DNA of 64,000 nt, from the NCBI RefSeq assembly GCF_033439725.1, contig NW_026944389.1, forward strand, positions 868,001-932,000. Direction: 5' to 3'. Below, piece after piece: positions 25,766 to 35,863 of the stretch. Each line of letters opens with the position of its first letter. Positions within the stretch are counted from its first letter, which is position 1. The notes beneath the pieces were generated by a model. The model ran no database searches. It saw nothing but the letters and a program-made list of their open reading frames with translations, and had not been told where the DNA came from. The translations under genes and the position numbers were made by a program. This DNA is from Neurospora tetraspora. Lineage: Eukaryota > Ascomycota > Sordariomycetes > Sordariales > Sordariaceae.

Positions 25766-26810
25766 CTTTGCGACTGTGCTTGGTGGACAGAAGAGGAGAG
25801 GAGCGCAGGTTTGAGGTATGGGCTTGGGAAGCGACAAGTGTGCCGTTGGGTGAGCCTTTAACCAGGAATTTCGGGAGGCGTATCGTACGTCGAGGACCAA
25901 ACCGTACAATTTCCCGGCAATGTCCACTGTGAAAAGTGCAGAGAGATCCTCGGAGGTGAAACCGAGTCGGGGACGGTAACCGTCATTGAGTGAGCATCGC
26001 CAATGGGAACCCACCGTGTCTGACGCCTGCATGGACTATAGGGTCCGTTCCCTTGCAGCAGCGCATGCTGCCGGTGACATCCTTTTGGCTCGGTTTGTTG
26101 TCACTGGCTTGACTGGCGGCGACTGGGTACACCTGAGAATGGTACTGGCCGCGTACACGGTGTCGAACAGAGCGGTTGAGACGTTACCCCGCAGTGACCG
26201 AGGTCGTGGTTCGATAGAGCTCCCAAAAATCCAGGTCCAAGCCAATCGGAGACTTGTAAAATGCGACGGGTCAACTTGAGCGTGGGCTTGCCGTCGTTCC
26301 GGCAGTGGGAGCGAGCAGAAGCCTATCCACGCCATGTCTTGTCATGGACACGGCAAGTTGACAAGCGGGAGACCTCAAGACTGGGAACATCGGTCCCGTC
26401 TTCGTTAGCAATCAGCATCTGTTTGAAAAGGGGGACCAAACTCACAAACACTAGAACCTCATGAACCAGCATACCCCACGGCTTCATCGGCTTTCAGTCA
26501 TGGAATGGGTTTGAGCGGAAGGGATGCAGGCCTGGCTCGGCTGGGTGCAGTCGAATGTTGACCCCGCCAAGGGTCCTCCAATCACTACTCAAACCTCAGC
26601 TATAGTACGCAGCCATAGCTTCGACGACGGGGAACGACCAAAAGAATCCAGTCGATCTCGCGGGTGAACACGCCCAAAGTTTGAAGAAGGACATCGGAAG
26701 TGATCGCCAGGAACAACATGCTGGTGGAGGATGGAGAGAAAGAAAGCGTCTCCACGGGTTGACGCGGGCCGCTCCGTACTGGGAAGGGGGGGGTTTAGCG
26801 AACAGTCAGA
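25766..26810. promoter_or_regulatory. 5' flank of methyltransferase copy 3
   Basis: About 25905-26080 contains GTCCACTGTGAAAAGTGCA, GGTAACCGTCATT and GGTCCGTTCCCTTGCAGCAG. These recall upstream segments of copies 2 and 4 (TTCACTGTGAACGATGCAG and GGTAACCGCCATT near 12.1-12.5 kb). No gene is supported from here to 26810. Confidence 0.4.
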
Positions 26811-27262
26811 AACTAGTTTGAAATTTTCGAACTGTAATTAAACAGTTGGTTTTGGAACAAACGTTTACGAAGTGTTGACCAACGGTTGGCCCAACCAAAT
26901 GCATTTTCAAACGGTTAATATAAATAAACGTTTGGGTATAAGTTAACGTTGCCGGTATTGCAACCCCGGCCTAGTCGCAAAGTTGAAAAACTTCAAATTT
27001 GCAAAAGGGAAAGAATGACGGCTACTACTACCATCTTCCACCTGGGCTACTATAAGGCCAACCTTTGAGAAAAAAACTTTGCACTTCTTCCTTTTCCTCT
27101 TTCCAACCAAAAACCTCACAGTCATTCATTCACCTAAGGAGCCAGGGAGCCAGGGAGCCGGGCAACCAACTACCAAAGCATAGAATTCGTCTTCTAAGTG
27201 GAAGAGTTGTAGCCAAGTGGCATTTGCAAACTCAATGCTTTGGTAGTTGGTTATTCGGTTTT

Positions 27263-27282
27263 TTCTCTCCCTCTCTCTCTCT

Positions 27283-27333
<51 letters not shown>
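27263..27333 (+). repeat. (CT)n microsatellite with a C10 interruption
   Basis: About 70 bp of almost pure CT dinucleotides, with a run of C at 27284-27293. Any open reading through it is an artefact of the repeat. Confidence 0.95.
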
Positions 27334-27336
<3 letters not shown>

Positions 27337-27381
27337 AGGCTGGAAGAGGTACCAAGAAACCAAATGCATCAATCGACTATA

Positions 27382-27460
27382 GCCGTGACCGTGACCGTGA
27401 TCATGACTGTGACTGTGACTATAATTATAACCGTGATCGTGACCGTGACCGTAACCGTAC
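27382..27460 (+). repeat. Degenerate GTGACC/GTGACT hexanucleotide repeat
   Basis: Roughly thirteen imperfect GTGACC-type units (GTGACCGTGACCGTGATC and so on), directly left of the A+T-rich block. Confidence 0.85.
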
Positions 27461-27546
27461 CTAAATGTTCATTAAATATTTAATAAATAATTAATATGCT
27501 ATAAACGTTCAATAATCCTAACGTTTAGTAGGGTTCTAACGCTTAA

Positions 27547-30500
27547 GGGCATGATCCGTTTGCTTTTTTTAGGGGTGCTCACCCGGGTGAGCACGTCGGT
27601 GAGCATCGTAGTCTCATATTTTCTGGACAGGAATATATTTTTTCTCACCCATTCTCACCCAATGTACGTCTTATTTACCCAGTATATATAAAATTCTCAC
27701 TTTTTGACCTTCTATCTAACTAGAGCGTAAAGCTACTTATTTACCCGGTTATCGCGCTAGAGGGTTATTTAATACTTTATAAATTATATAATTTTAAAAA
27801 TTTTAATACTAAGAATTGCCACCCCCTTTTGGAGCTTAGTCTACCCCCTTTTAAAACCCAGTATATATAGCAGTGCCAGCATCCTTGATATTAGATTTGC
27901 AATATTGAACTACCCCTAGAAATACTTTAACCCGATACAATATAGCGCCGTACTTATAAAGTGCGGGTATATATAATTTTATTTCTAATTATTATAATAG
28001 CGAGGACATAATTTAGTCCCGAACTTATTATAAATTTAGACCCCTTAAAAGGGAAATTTGTTATTAGAAACCTATTATATAAGTATTAGGGTAAATTATA
28101 ATTAGTAATCTGTATACGGGCAAATACTTTTTTTACGTTAGTAATATAGTTAGAATATAATATTAGATTGCGTATAGGAAAGAAGATATAGGTAGATAAA
28201 AAACTCCTACTTTTCTTAATAATTATTTTCTAGGGTACGATTTATTGGATATCGGGGTTTATTACTAATTAAAGTACTACTATAATTTATAAATTAGTTT
28301 TAAAGTTTTATATAACTATAATAACTTCTATTTATTATATAAAAGGACTTTTTATTAAGTATTCAAAGTTTATATAAGACTTGCCTAATTAAAAGTTAAA
28401 TTTCCCCCCCTATATATTCCGGCTAAAATAGAAACGAACTTTAAAGCGTATTTATATTTCGAAAGTATATTAAGTACCTTCAATAATTCCTACTATTTTA
28501 TTAGGGTAGGCGCTGACGAATAATTTATATAGAAAACCTGTAAGGGAGGAGTTTTAATAAATATAATAACTATATATGATTTTAATAGCCGTATTACGTA
28601 TATTTTACCCAGGTACGAGGGTTTTACTTATAACGGTCGAATTTTTAGTATATTATTATTACGCGGGTTTACGATTTTACCGAATTGCTTTTATTTAGCC
28701 GACTGTGGGTATAATTATTTGTATAGATTATTCGTTCTATTTCGAAGCGTATAATATTATTTATAAGAGTCGAGGAGGGTAGAAGTTAAACTGGTAATAT
28801 ATAAAGAATTATATAATTTAAAATATAATTAATTTTGGGTTATTATCGAGAGGGTAATTAGTTGGTTGAAAGTAATATTTAGAATTTATACTTCAAGGCC
28901 TATCTTCCTTATTAAAATTCAAATTTAAATTATTTCTACTATTACAGGGTTGCTAAATTTTATAATAGAATATAGTAATATTATTTTTGAGGACGAGGAG
29001 GATATCGACGAATTTTTGCTGAAGGAGGGGGAGGGCGAAGGAAATTAAGAATTATAGGTTAGATTCTACTTTAATAAATTGAAGATGCGCGGCCGGGAGA
29101 AGGGTGCAATATATAAATACTATAAAAAGATTATGAAGTAAATATAAAAGGCTTATTATACGTATTTAAGAAACGAAATAGAGACGGAGAGAGGCGATCG
29201 AGGGTTGTATAGAGTAGAGAGGAAGGGAGAGGAGGGTAGAGGGGAGAGGAGGTGAAAGGAGGGGAGAGGAGGAGAGAGGAGGGTATAAAGGAGAGGGGTG
29301 TATAGGGTACGCAATTTGTAATAAAATTCTAGAAATATCGAAAAAACAGTTAAAAAGGTATCCTACTACGATTATTATCGATATTATTATGAATATTATT
29401 ATTAATTTATATATTAAAATAAATAAAAGATAGTTAACAGGTCTAAAATCGAATACTTCATTAGAATTCGAATAAGGGGTATTTAAAGGAGTATTTATAT
29501 AAGATATATTATACTAAGGTATTAGCTCCCGCTAGCCCGCCCCTATTAAGAATCCTACTCTAATATATTACTACCTTTATTTCAAAACTTTTATTGATAA
29601 TAATATAAAATTACTAGTATTTATAGTTTATTGAGGCGATTATAATATTCTTTTTATGTTAAAATTCGAACGAGTATAGATTTTATTATATTATAGTAAA
29701 AATTGTGAAAAAAAACGAGAGTAGGGTAAGCGGGATAGCCCGCGCGCTAATTTTGCTAGTTAGGAGAAACGAAGGGCAATTAATTTTAATATGTTAAATA
29801 ATCGGTTGAAATATAGCGATTTTTAGGGTATTTACAAAAGGTATAGATTTTACTCCTAAATTTTCCAAATTATTAATCCACTTCTAACTCTTCTTCGATT
29901 TTATTAAAGTATTACTTCCTCCTCTTTAATTTTAAATAATAAAATCGCTTAACCTTCCTTTTAAATTCCTCCTACCTCTCTTAAACTTCTTTTACAATAT
30001 CGTTAAATACGACCGAATTTTAATTTTTGTTAAAGATTTCTATCGCCTTCACAAACTATTTCGAACCGCTATTAAGTAATCTAATAATTGCAGCGAACGT
30101 AAATATACCTTCGAATATAATTTTGCTATAAGATAGTTTCTTTTTCTTCTTTAGGTTAATATTAAAAAAAATTAACGATTTCTTCTATATATTATGCGCG
30201 TAGGCGGGGACGTGTAAGCCCTCTTTATTATTATTTTCCTCTTCGTTTTTAATTTATACGGCCGCCTCCTCTTCGAATTATATTATTATTTCCTCTTCGT
30301 CCCCTTTAAATATAGCGGGGTCGATTAATAAATTAAATAGGGTAACCGTATTCAAACCCGTAGTATTATAATTACCTTCGAAAATACGTTTTATAAAATT
30401 GAAATAAGGAAGGATGCTATACCTAAATTAAATAATCTTAGGATATTCCTATAATTTTCCTTTATTAATAAATCCCCTATAAAAATAATATTGAATAATA

Positions 30501-31404
30501 TTAACTACGATTATATTATCCTAAATATCATTTAGCGTAATAATCGTACCCGTTACTTTATTACGCCCGAATTCCAATTACGAACGGATAAATTCTTAAA
30601 GCCGCTACTTTACTTTACAAATTCTATACTTATTACGTAATTACTTAATAATAAAAGTAATACCTTTAATAGCGAATTAACGTATAATTTATTAATATAT
30701 AGTTTCTTTAAAGTTATTCTGCTCGATAGCGCTACTTATAACGGTTTAAACGAGAATTTCGAGGGTAATTTTTTTTAAGCTGGTAATTATTGAATTTTTA
30801 ATATATTAACTTTACCTTTCTTAGGAGGAGGTTTGCGTTAAATAGAAGGTAGTCTAATTTGGCTAGTAGTTTAGCTAATACTAGTAATATTAAATTAAGT
30901 AAAGGATTAGGACTAGGAGGTACTGGAAGTATATATAATCGACTTTTGAGAGTCTATATCGATTGGGCAGTTAATAAGACAGTCTAATAAAGAAAAAAGA
31001 TAATCGGAATCAAATAGTTATATCGATATTTATTAACCGTTTTATACGATTTAGCGATATTGAAAATTTCCCCCTTTTTGCTACAGCCGACAGACAATCT
31101 AGATTTATCACTAAAATAATATCGGCAAAGGTTATTAATTATATAAAAGTATATATTGAATAACTTTATCGATTATAGTAATTGATGCGCTCTGTCTTGG
31201 TAATTAACTAGTAGATTAATTCAAATGATTTTGAAGATTTTAATAAAGTAAACAGGTCACAATTTTCACTAACATTTTTACCAGTATTTTCACCCAGTCT
31301 ATGCGCTAAGCGGTAAATCTGGTAAGAAATAGTCTATACAGCTTGCTTACCTAAAGTTACTTTTTATACTAGTGAGCACAAAAAAAAGCCAACGGATTAC
31401 ACCC
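27547..31404. mobile_element. PIF/Harbinger-like DNA transposon, RIP-degraded
   Basis: The left end GGGCATGATCCGTTTGC (27547) pairs with the inverse of the right end, which reads GGGTGTAATCCGTTGGC from 31404. Both continue into a T run and GTGCTCAC, giving about 35-bp inverted repeats. TAA lies directly outside both ends (27544-27546 and 31405-31407). A 3-bp TAA duplication and termini starting GGG are the marks of PIF/Harbinger elements. The 3.86-kb interior is A+T-rich and stop-saturated; I could not confirm a transposase or Myb-like reading. A purine-only tract lies at about 29160-29310. Confidence 0.68.
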
Positions 31405-31770
31405 TAATAACTCAAACGTTTACCCATTTCAACGTTTGGATACATTCTAACGTTTATTTCAGTAAATATTTGAAAAATTTCGAACAGCCACTAGAACACT
31501 TGAAAAAATTACCAACGTTTACGACCCCCCAACAGTCAATTGACAGTCAATTTGCTGTTCGCTAGACCCCCGCCTTCCCAGTACGGCTATAGCGGGGTGC
31601 CTGCCCCGACCGCATCGACTACATCATACATCCATAGAACGCTGCTCCCGGGGAGAAAGAACAAACGACACGACAGAACCACACGACAGCGCCAAAACAA
31701 AGAGGTTAGTATCATGATCAACAGAAATTGTGTTCCTATCAATCCTCAACCTTAACATCCAAACAACAAA
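31405..31770. promoter_or_regulatory. Right part of AACGTT field and 5' flank of the MBL-fold gene
   Basis: AACGTT occurs at about 31415, 31430, 31449 and 31516. From about 31535 GC is normal and leads to the ATG at 31771. No TATA box is obvious. Confidence 0.45.
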
Positions 31771-32838
31771 ATGGAGACCCAACAAGTCCACCGTCTCGAG
31801 CTCGACCCCAGCAAGCGGATCCCGCTCCTCAAAGCCCAGCTCGAACACCATCACCAACATGACCATTCGCATGACCACGGCCCCGAACCTGTCCTCCCCG
31901 TCGCGAACATCAAGACTCACCCGACCAAGGTCTCGACAGGTCAAGAAAACGGGAGCGTCTACTTCATCGGTAACGCCACTACGGTAATCGAATGGCACGG
32001 CATCCGCATCCTTACTGACCCGAACTTCCTGCACGCCGGCGACCACGTACATCTCGGTCCCGGTGTCACCGCCGAACGGCTGAAGAACCCAGCCATCGAC
32101 ATCGACGCCCTGCCTCCGCTTGATTGTATCCTCCTCTCGCACTACCACGAAGACCACTTCGACAAGCTGGTGGAGGAGAGTCTGAACAGGGACTTCCCCA
32201 TCATCTCCACTCCGCACGCGAAGCAGGCATTGGCTGGCAAAGAAGACCCGTTCAAGGCCGTTTACGACTTGGACTTTTTCCAGTCCATCCTTCTTCCTGT
32301 GGTCAACTACAAGGGCGACACAGGAGGGAAGAAGCCCGTGGTCAAGGTCACCGGCATGCCGGGGAAGCACGTCCCCCCCGGACCGCTTGCCGCTGCAAAC
32401 GAGCTTCTGGGAGCTGTCCCACCGACCAATGGCTGGTTGATCGAGTTGAATTACTCGGCTGATGGGTCAGAGAGCAGAGGCGAGACGGGGTATCGCATCT
32501 ACATCTCTGGCGACACGTTGTTTGTGGACGAGCTGAAGGAGATTCCGCAGCGGTTGAAGGACGAGAAGATTGACCTGATGCTGGTTCACTTGGGAGGCAC
32601 TACGATTCCAGGACCCAAGTTGCCGTTGTTTATGGTGACTATGGATGCGGAGCAAGGGGTTAAGCTGATGCAGTTGATGGATCCGGACGTGACGATTCCG
32701 GTGCACTTTGATGATTACAGTGTATTCTTGTCGGGGCTGGATGATTTTAAGGAGGCTGTTAAAGGAGCAGGACTCAGTGACAAGGTTGTATACCTGGATA
32801 GAGGTGATCAGTATCGGTTTAATGTGCGTGGAGCTTGA
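31771..32838 (+). CDS. Metallo-beta-lactamase-fold hydrolase (UlaG-like)
   Basis: A single exon encodes 355 residues with one clear ATG. The core motif LLSHYHEDHFD (about 121-131) supplies the HxHxDH metal ligands H124, H126, D128 and H129. Later come SGDT, the metal-site region DLMLVHLGG, and IPVHFDDY near the C terminus, in the order seen in UlaG/lactonase-like MBL proteins. Predicted activity is hydrolysis of a lactone or phosphoester-like substrate by a binuclear metal centre; the actual substrate is unknown. There is no signal peptide, so a cytosolic location is likely. Odd feature: a histidine-rich stretch, EHHHQHDHSHDHG at about 25-37, just before the domain, could bind metal. The neighbours suggest no pathway. 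Confidence 0.88.
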   Translation: METQQVHRLELDPSKRIPLLKAQLEHHHQHDHSHDHGPEPVLPVANIKTHPTKVSTGQENGSVYFIGNATTVIEWHGIRILTDPNFLHAGDHVHLGPGVTAERLKNPAIDIDALPPLDCILLSHYHEDHFDKLVEESLNRDFPIISTPHAKQALAGKEDPFKAVYDLDFFQSILLPVVNYKGDTGGKKPVVKVTGMPGKHVPPGPLAAANELLGAVPPTNGWLIELNYSADGSESRGETGYRIYISGDTLFVDELKEIPQRLKDEKIDLMLVHLGGTTIPGPKLPLFMVTMDAEQGVKLMQLMDPDVTIPVHFDDYSVFLSGLDDFKEAVKGAGLSDKVVYLDRGDQYRFNVRGA

Positions 32839-33215
32839 GGTGCTCGCGAGACATGAAAGCTGTTAGAGAGGTTGGTCAGGTAGCTAACTCTGTCTTGAAT
32901 CAACGATAAGATAAGAAGCTCCAAAAGTGCATGGATTTTCCTTACCCGCATCCATCAATCGGCTCGATTGGACAAGGGCTCCTTGCATAGCAGCTGTACC
33001 TACTGATGATGTCATGACCATAACGTCACCTTCAGTGAGTACCTCTTTGGCCACCAGATCCCAGCTCGTCCTTTAACTTGCCCAAACACCCGAACAAAAC
33101 ACAGCTTTCCTACCAAAACAATGCGAATCTTTTTGACCTTTACTACTTTAATCAATCGAAATTCGTAAAATTTACAATCAGAACACACCATAGGAACATC
33201 CTCAAACATCCAACA
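32839..33215. other. Intergenic, 5' flank of the 33.2-kb gene
   Basis: No gene seen. CA- and AC-rich leader-like sequence precedes the ATG at 33216. Confidence 0.45.
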
Positions 33216-33839
33216 ATGAACCGCTTCTCCTCTCGCACCCTTTTCCGGGCCATCGCAGCGCCCCTCGCCACCCTCCCAACGGGCCGCATCGCTCCCCTCC
33301 ACACCACCCGCTATCTCCAATCCACCGGCGGCTACGGCAACAGCACAACCTCGGGTCAATCCACGGGCACCTCCTCCCCAAAATCCTCCGAGGACGCCTC
33401 CGCCCAATCAGGCGGCTCCCGCTCCAAAGAAGCCGTCGAGACGGGCTCCTCGCCCACCGGCGGCCAGATCCCCAACGCTCCCGAAGGGAAGAAGTCGTCC
33501 AGCAGCAGCAGCAGCAGCTCCGGTCAGTCCAACACCTCAACCTCAAACACCGACGACAAGTTCGCCATGCCGGATGCTCTAGCGAACGGCGACGCCCGCG
33601 GCCGCACCGGTGGCGGCGAGCCCCTCTCGAGCTCCCATCGGAGCGCACCGCCCCAGCCCAAGATTAGCAATGCTAGCGTGCCCGGCGAGACACCCAATCT
33701 GACCAAGGAGCAGCAGGCCGAGGTGGACGAGCATAATAAGGACTTTGAGAATAAGCATGGGAGGGCGGAGCCGGCGGAGGACGATAAGGTTAACCCCAAG
33801 TTTTGGGGCGGTGGTGGGAGGCGATTGAAGGAGGACTAA
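33216..33839 (+). CDS. Small presumed mitochondrial protein, unknown function
   Basis: A single exon of 207 residues. The N terminus MNRFSSRTLFRAIAAPLATL is rich in Arg, Ser and Ala with no acidic residue, typical of a matrix-targeting presequence; LHTTRYLQS follows and would suit cleavage. The middle (about 40-140) is Ser/Gly/Thr-rich and disordered, with a poly-Ser run near 100. The last 50 residues, including NLTKEQQAEVDEHNKDFENK and NPKFWGGGGRRLKED, look like the structured, conserved part. I know of similar Pezizomycotina proteins of unknown role but cannot name one. Moderately sure it is a real gene; location is inferred. Confidence 0.72.
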   Translation: MNRFSSRTLFRAIAAPLATLPTGRIAPLHTTRYLQSTGGYGNSTTSGQSTGTSSPKSSEDASAQSGGSRSKEAVETGSSPTGGQIPNAPEGKKSSSSSSSSSGQSNTSTSNTDDKFAMPDALANGDARGRTGGGEPLSSSHRSAPPQPKISNASVPGETPNLTKEQQAEVDEHNKDFENKHGRAEPAEDDKVNPKFWGGGGRRLKED

Positions 33840-35863
33840 GTTAGGTTCGGAGTGGACGATGTTCGGGAGATGGTGTTAATGGACATGAAACGGAGCTATG
33901 GAACGAAGCCATGAAAGGAAGCTATGGAATGAACACTTAGGCGTCCGTAGTGGGGGCTACACTGTGAATAGGGTTGAAGATAGATGGTTGTGTGTTTGGA
34001 GCCTTGGCCAGATGGTCAGCACTCTGGTCCAAGAATATCGCCTTTCCTTGCGGTGCTACCTACCTACTGATACGGGCAATGCATGCATGGAAGTTCAAGT
34101 GTACTAGAGGTACTTATGACGGGAGAATAAACGTCAATAGCGGTTCAATGGATGTTCTGAACTATCGTGCGGAATGTGGAAGGCGGACTGGGAGTGCAAC
34201 TTCCAAGTTTCTTTCTCAATACTGCATCTTCAAAAAGATGGCACCTACCGGCTACCCGAATTGTCCGGTGGTCGATACCTTCCCCTGCCACCCTGGCATA
34301 GTGCTCTCTTCTTCTTCCGGTTCCATTGCTCTCCCAGCCCACTCAGTTCCTCGCCATTCCGTTTGTTGAACTTCTCAGTCATTGACCGTTGTCATTTTCA
34401 CCATCTCACCCATCAGGCATCCCACTATCGTGCATTCAACTCCCACCATCAATCAGACCACCATTCCTTTTCTCCTGAATAAGCAATCCCGTCTTCATTA
34501 CCGCAACCAACCCCTTCGACTCTCTTCACCTGAAGACACGCCAGTGTGTAGAACGTTACTGTTGTTCCCGAATGCCGATATCAAACCGGAAAGGAGTCTC
34601 TTGAGGAGTTCATGATACAGCATATGAAAGAGAAATATGAAAGGTACTAGGAACCCAAGGACACTGACAACTCGCGCCAACCCCAAATCTAAACGCACCC
34701 TGCCCCACAACATACACCAACATTACTCCCCGTAAAGATACTTTCTTCCCCACGTAAATATTTTGTTTCCTGCTTTATTACACCAACCTTCTCTCTCTAA
34801 CCATTGGCAGAATTTGGATCAACCACCCGCCTTATTCCGCGAGCATTGCAAGTATCGGTCCCCACGAATGCAAACACCCTAAGCGACCGTTCTTAACAAA
34901 CTTTCAACTACCAAGGTGGATTAACAACGGGTTCAAAGGTTGAATTCATAGCCTGCCAAAGATAATCAAGTCATGTTGCGTGCGTGAAAAATTCTGGTTG
35001 AGTGTCTTGGAAGGTGGACATTGAGGCGCATGGAAATTTGGGGTGGGTGCGGGTCGTGCTTTCCTGGAATGAATATGCACGGGTTTGCGGATGGAAAATA
35101 CCACATGCACCGCGCTATGGCCTGTCGCTTCTACTCGTCAGGGCTCGAAACGCCGCTTGACTCTTGGTAAAAATAGTCAGAGGCGCTTCGAGCCCTGACG
35201 AGTAGCGCTTCAGTTTGATGCTGTCTCTCACCTCGACCCTTTCATTCAAGTTTTCTTGGCATAATCATTACAAAGCACCCCTGGAGAGCTTATCGGATTC
35301 AGGCGTCTGGTCAACATTCCTAGGCGTTTCTACATCTGGTTTATGTGTCTTCTTGGATGACGGAGGCTTAACTCCTGTGTCATTATGTCAACTCAGATCC
35401 TGATAATCTCTTTTTGGTTGATGATTATGTATTTCAAAATATTATGATGACATTCAGGACGGTCTTTAACAGATCTTCCTCGGGGTATAAAGCCAACAAA
35501 CAAGTCCAGGGAAACGACCGTAAGGAATCAAGGTCACAATACTCGCAACTATTCTAGAAACAGGATCATAAAGAAGTCAACTTTCAATATTAGAATTCCA
35601 TCTATGGGCTTGTGCTATTCCTACTCTATCGCTAATCTTTTCCCCCTTAATGCCCTTTATCAGTTTGCTCCGTTATTCAACGCTGACACACTGTCAGATC
35701 TAACGATGTGACTTGACATCGTCAAGAAAAAATCCCGAGTAAAACAAACATCGCAGACGCTAGAACTAGCTGGCGCGCAAAGACGATGTAAGGGAAAAAA
35801 AACAGGGAACCAAGCAGAACGACCACCAGCGACAAAGCTTTTTGTCAACCACAAGCCCAAAGC
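33840..35863. other. Two-kilobase intergenic stretch
   Basis: Nothing coding is supported. It holds a pyrimidine-rich region at about 34290-34480 and the 69-bp foldback element at 35134-35202. Confidence 0.4.
35134..35202. mobile_element. 69-bp TA-flanked foldback element, second copy of the family
   Basis: CTCGTCAGGGCTCGAA at the left is the exact inverse of TTCGAGCCCTGACGAG at the right; the arms extend to 22 bp with one mismatch. TA lies at 35132-35133 and 35203-35204. Its ends and part of its loop (TTGG and TCAG landmarks) match the 68-bp element at 8591-8658. Confidence 0.8.

Larger units (their letters stand above)
26811..27546. repeat. AACGTT-rich field (left part), split from 31405-31540 by the PIF-like element
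   Basis: AACGTT, a self-complementary hexamer, occurs at about 26869, 26931, 26946, 27504 and 27519 here. It recurs at about 31415, 31430, 31449 and 31516 on the other side of the inserted element. That is far above chance for some 870 bp. The neighbouring bases vary, so it is not a simple tandem repeat. Function unknown. Confidence 0.5.

Noticed and set aside
27263-27460. Protein rich in Ser/Leu and Thr/Val across the microsatellites
   Set aside because: Purely a product of CT and GTGACC repeats being open in several frames.
26811-27546. Telomere-like or centromere-like repeat in the AACGTT field
   Set aside because: No TTAGGG-type array and no regular period; only a dispersed hexamer.
31624-32370. 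Minus-strand reading of about 248 codons opposite the MBL-fold gene
   Set aside because: Shadow of a GC-biased real gene; no recognisable motif, while the + frame has the full metal-binding pattern.
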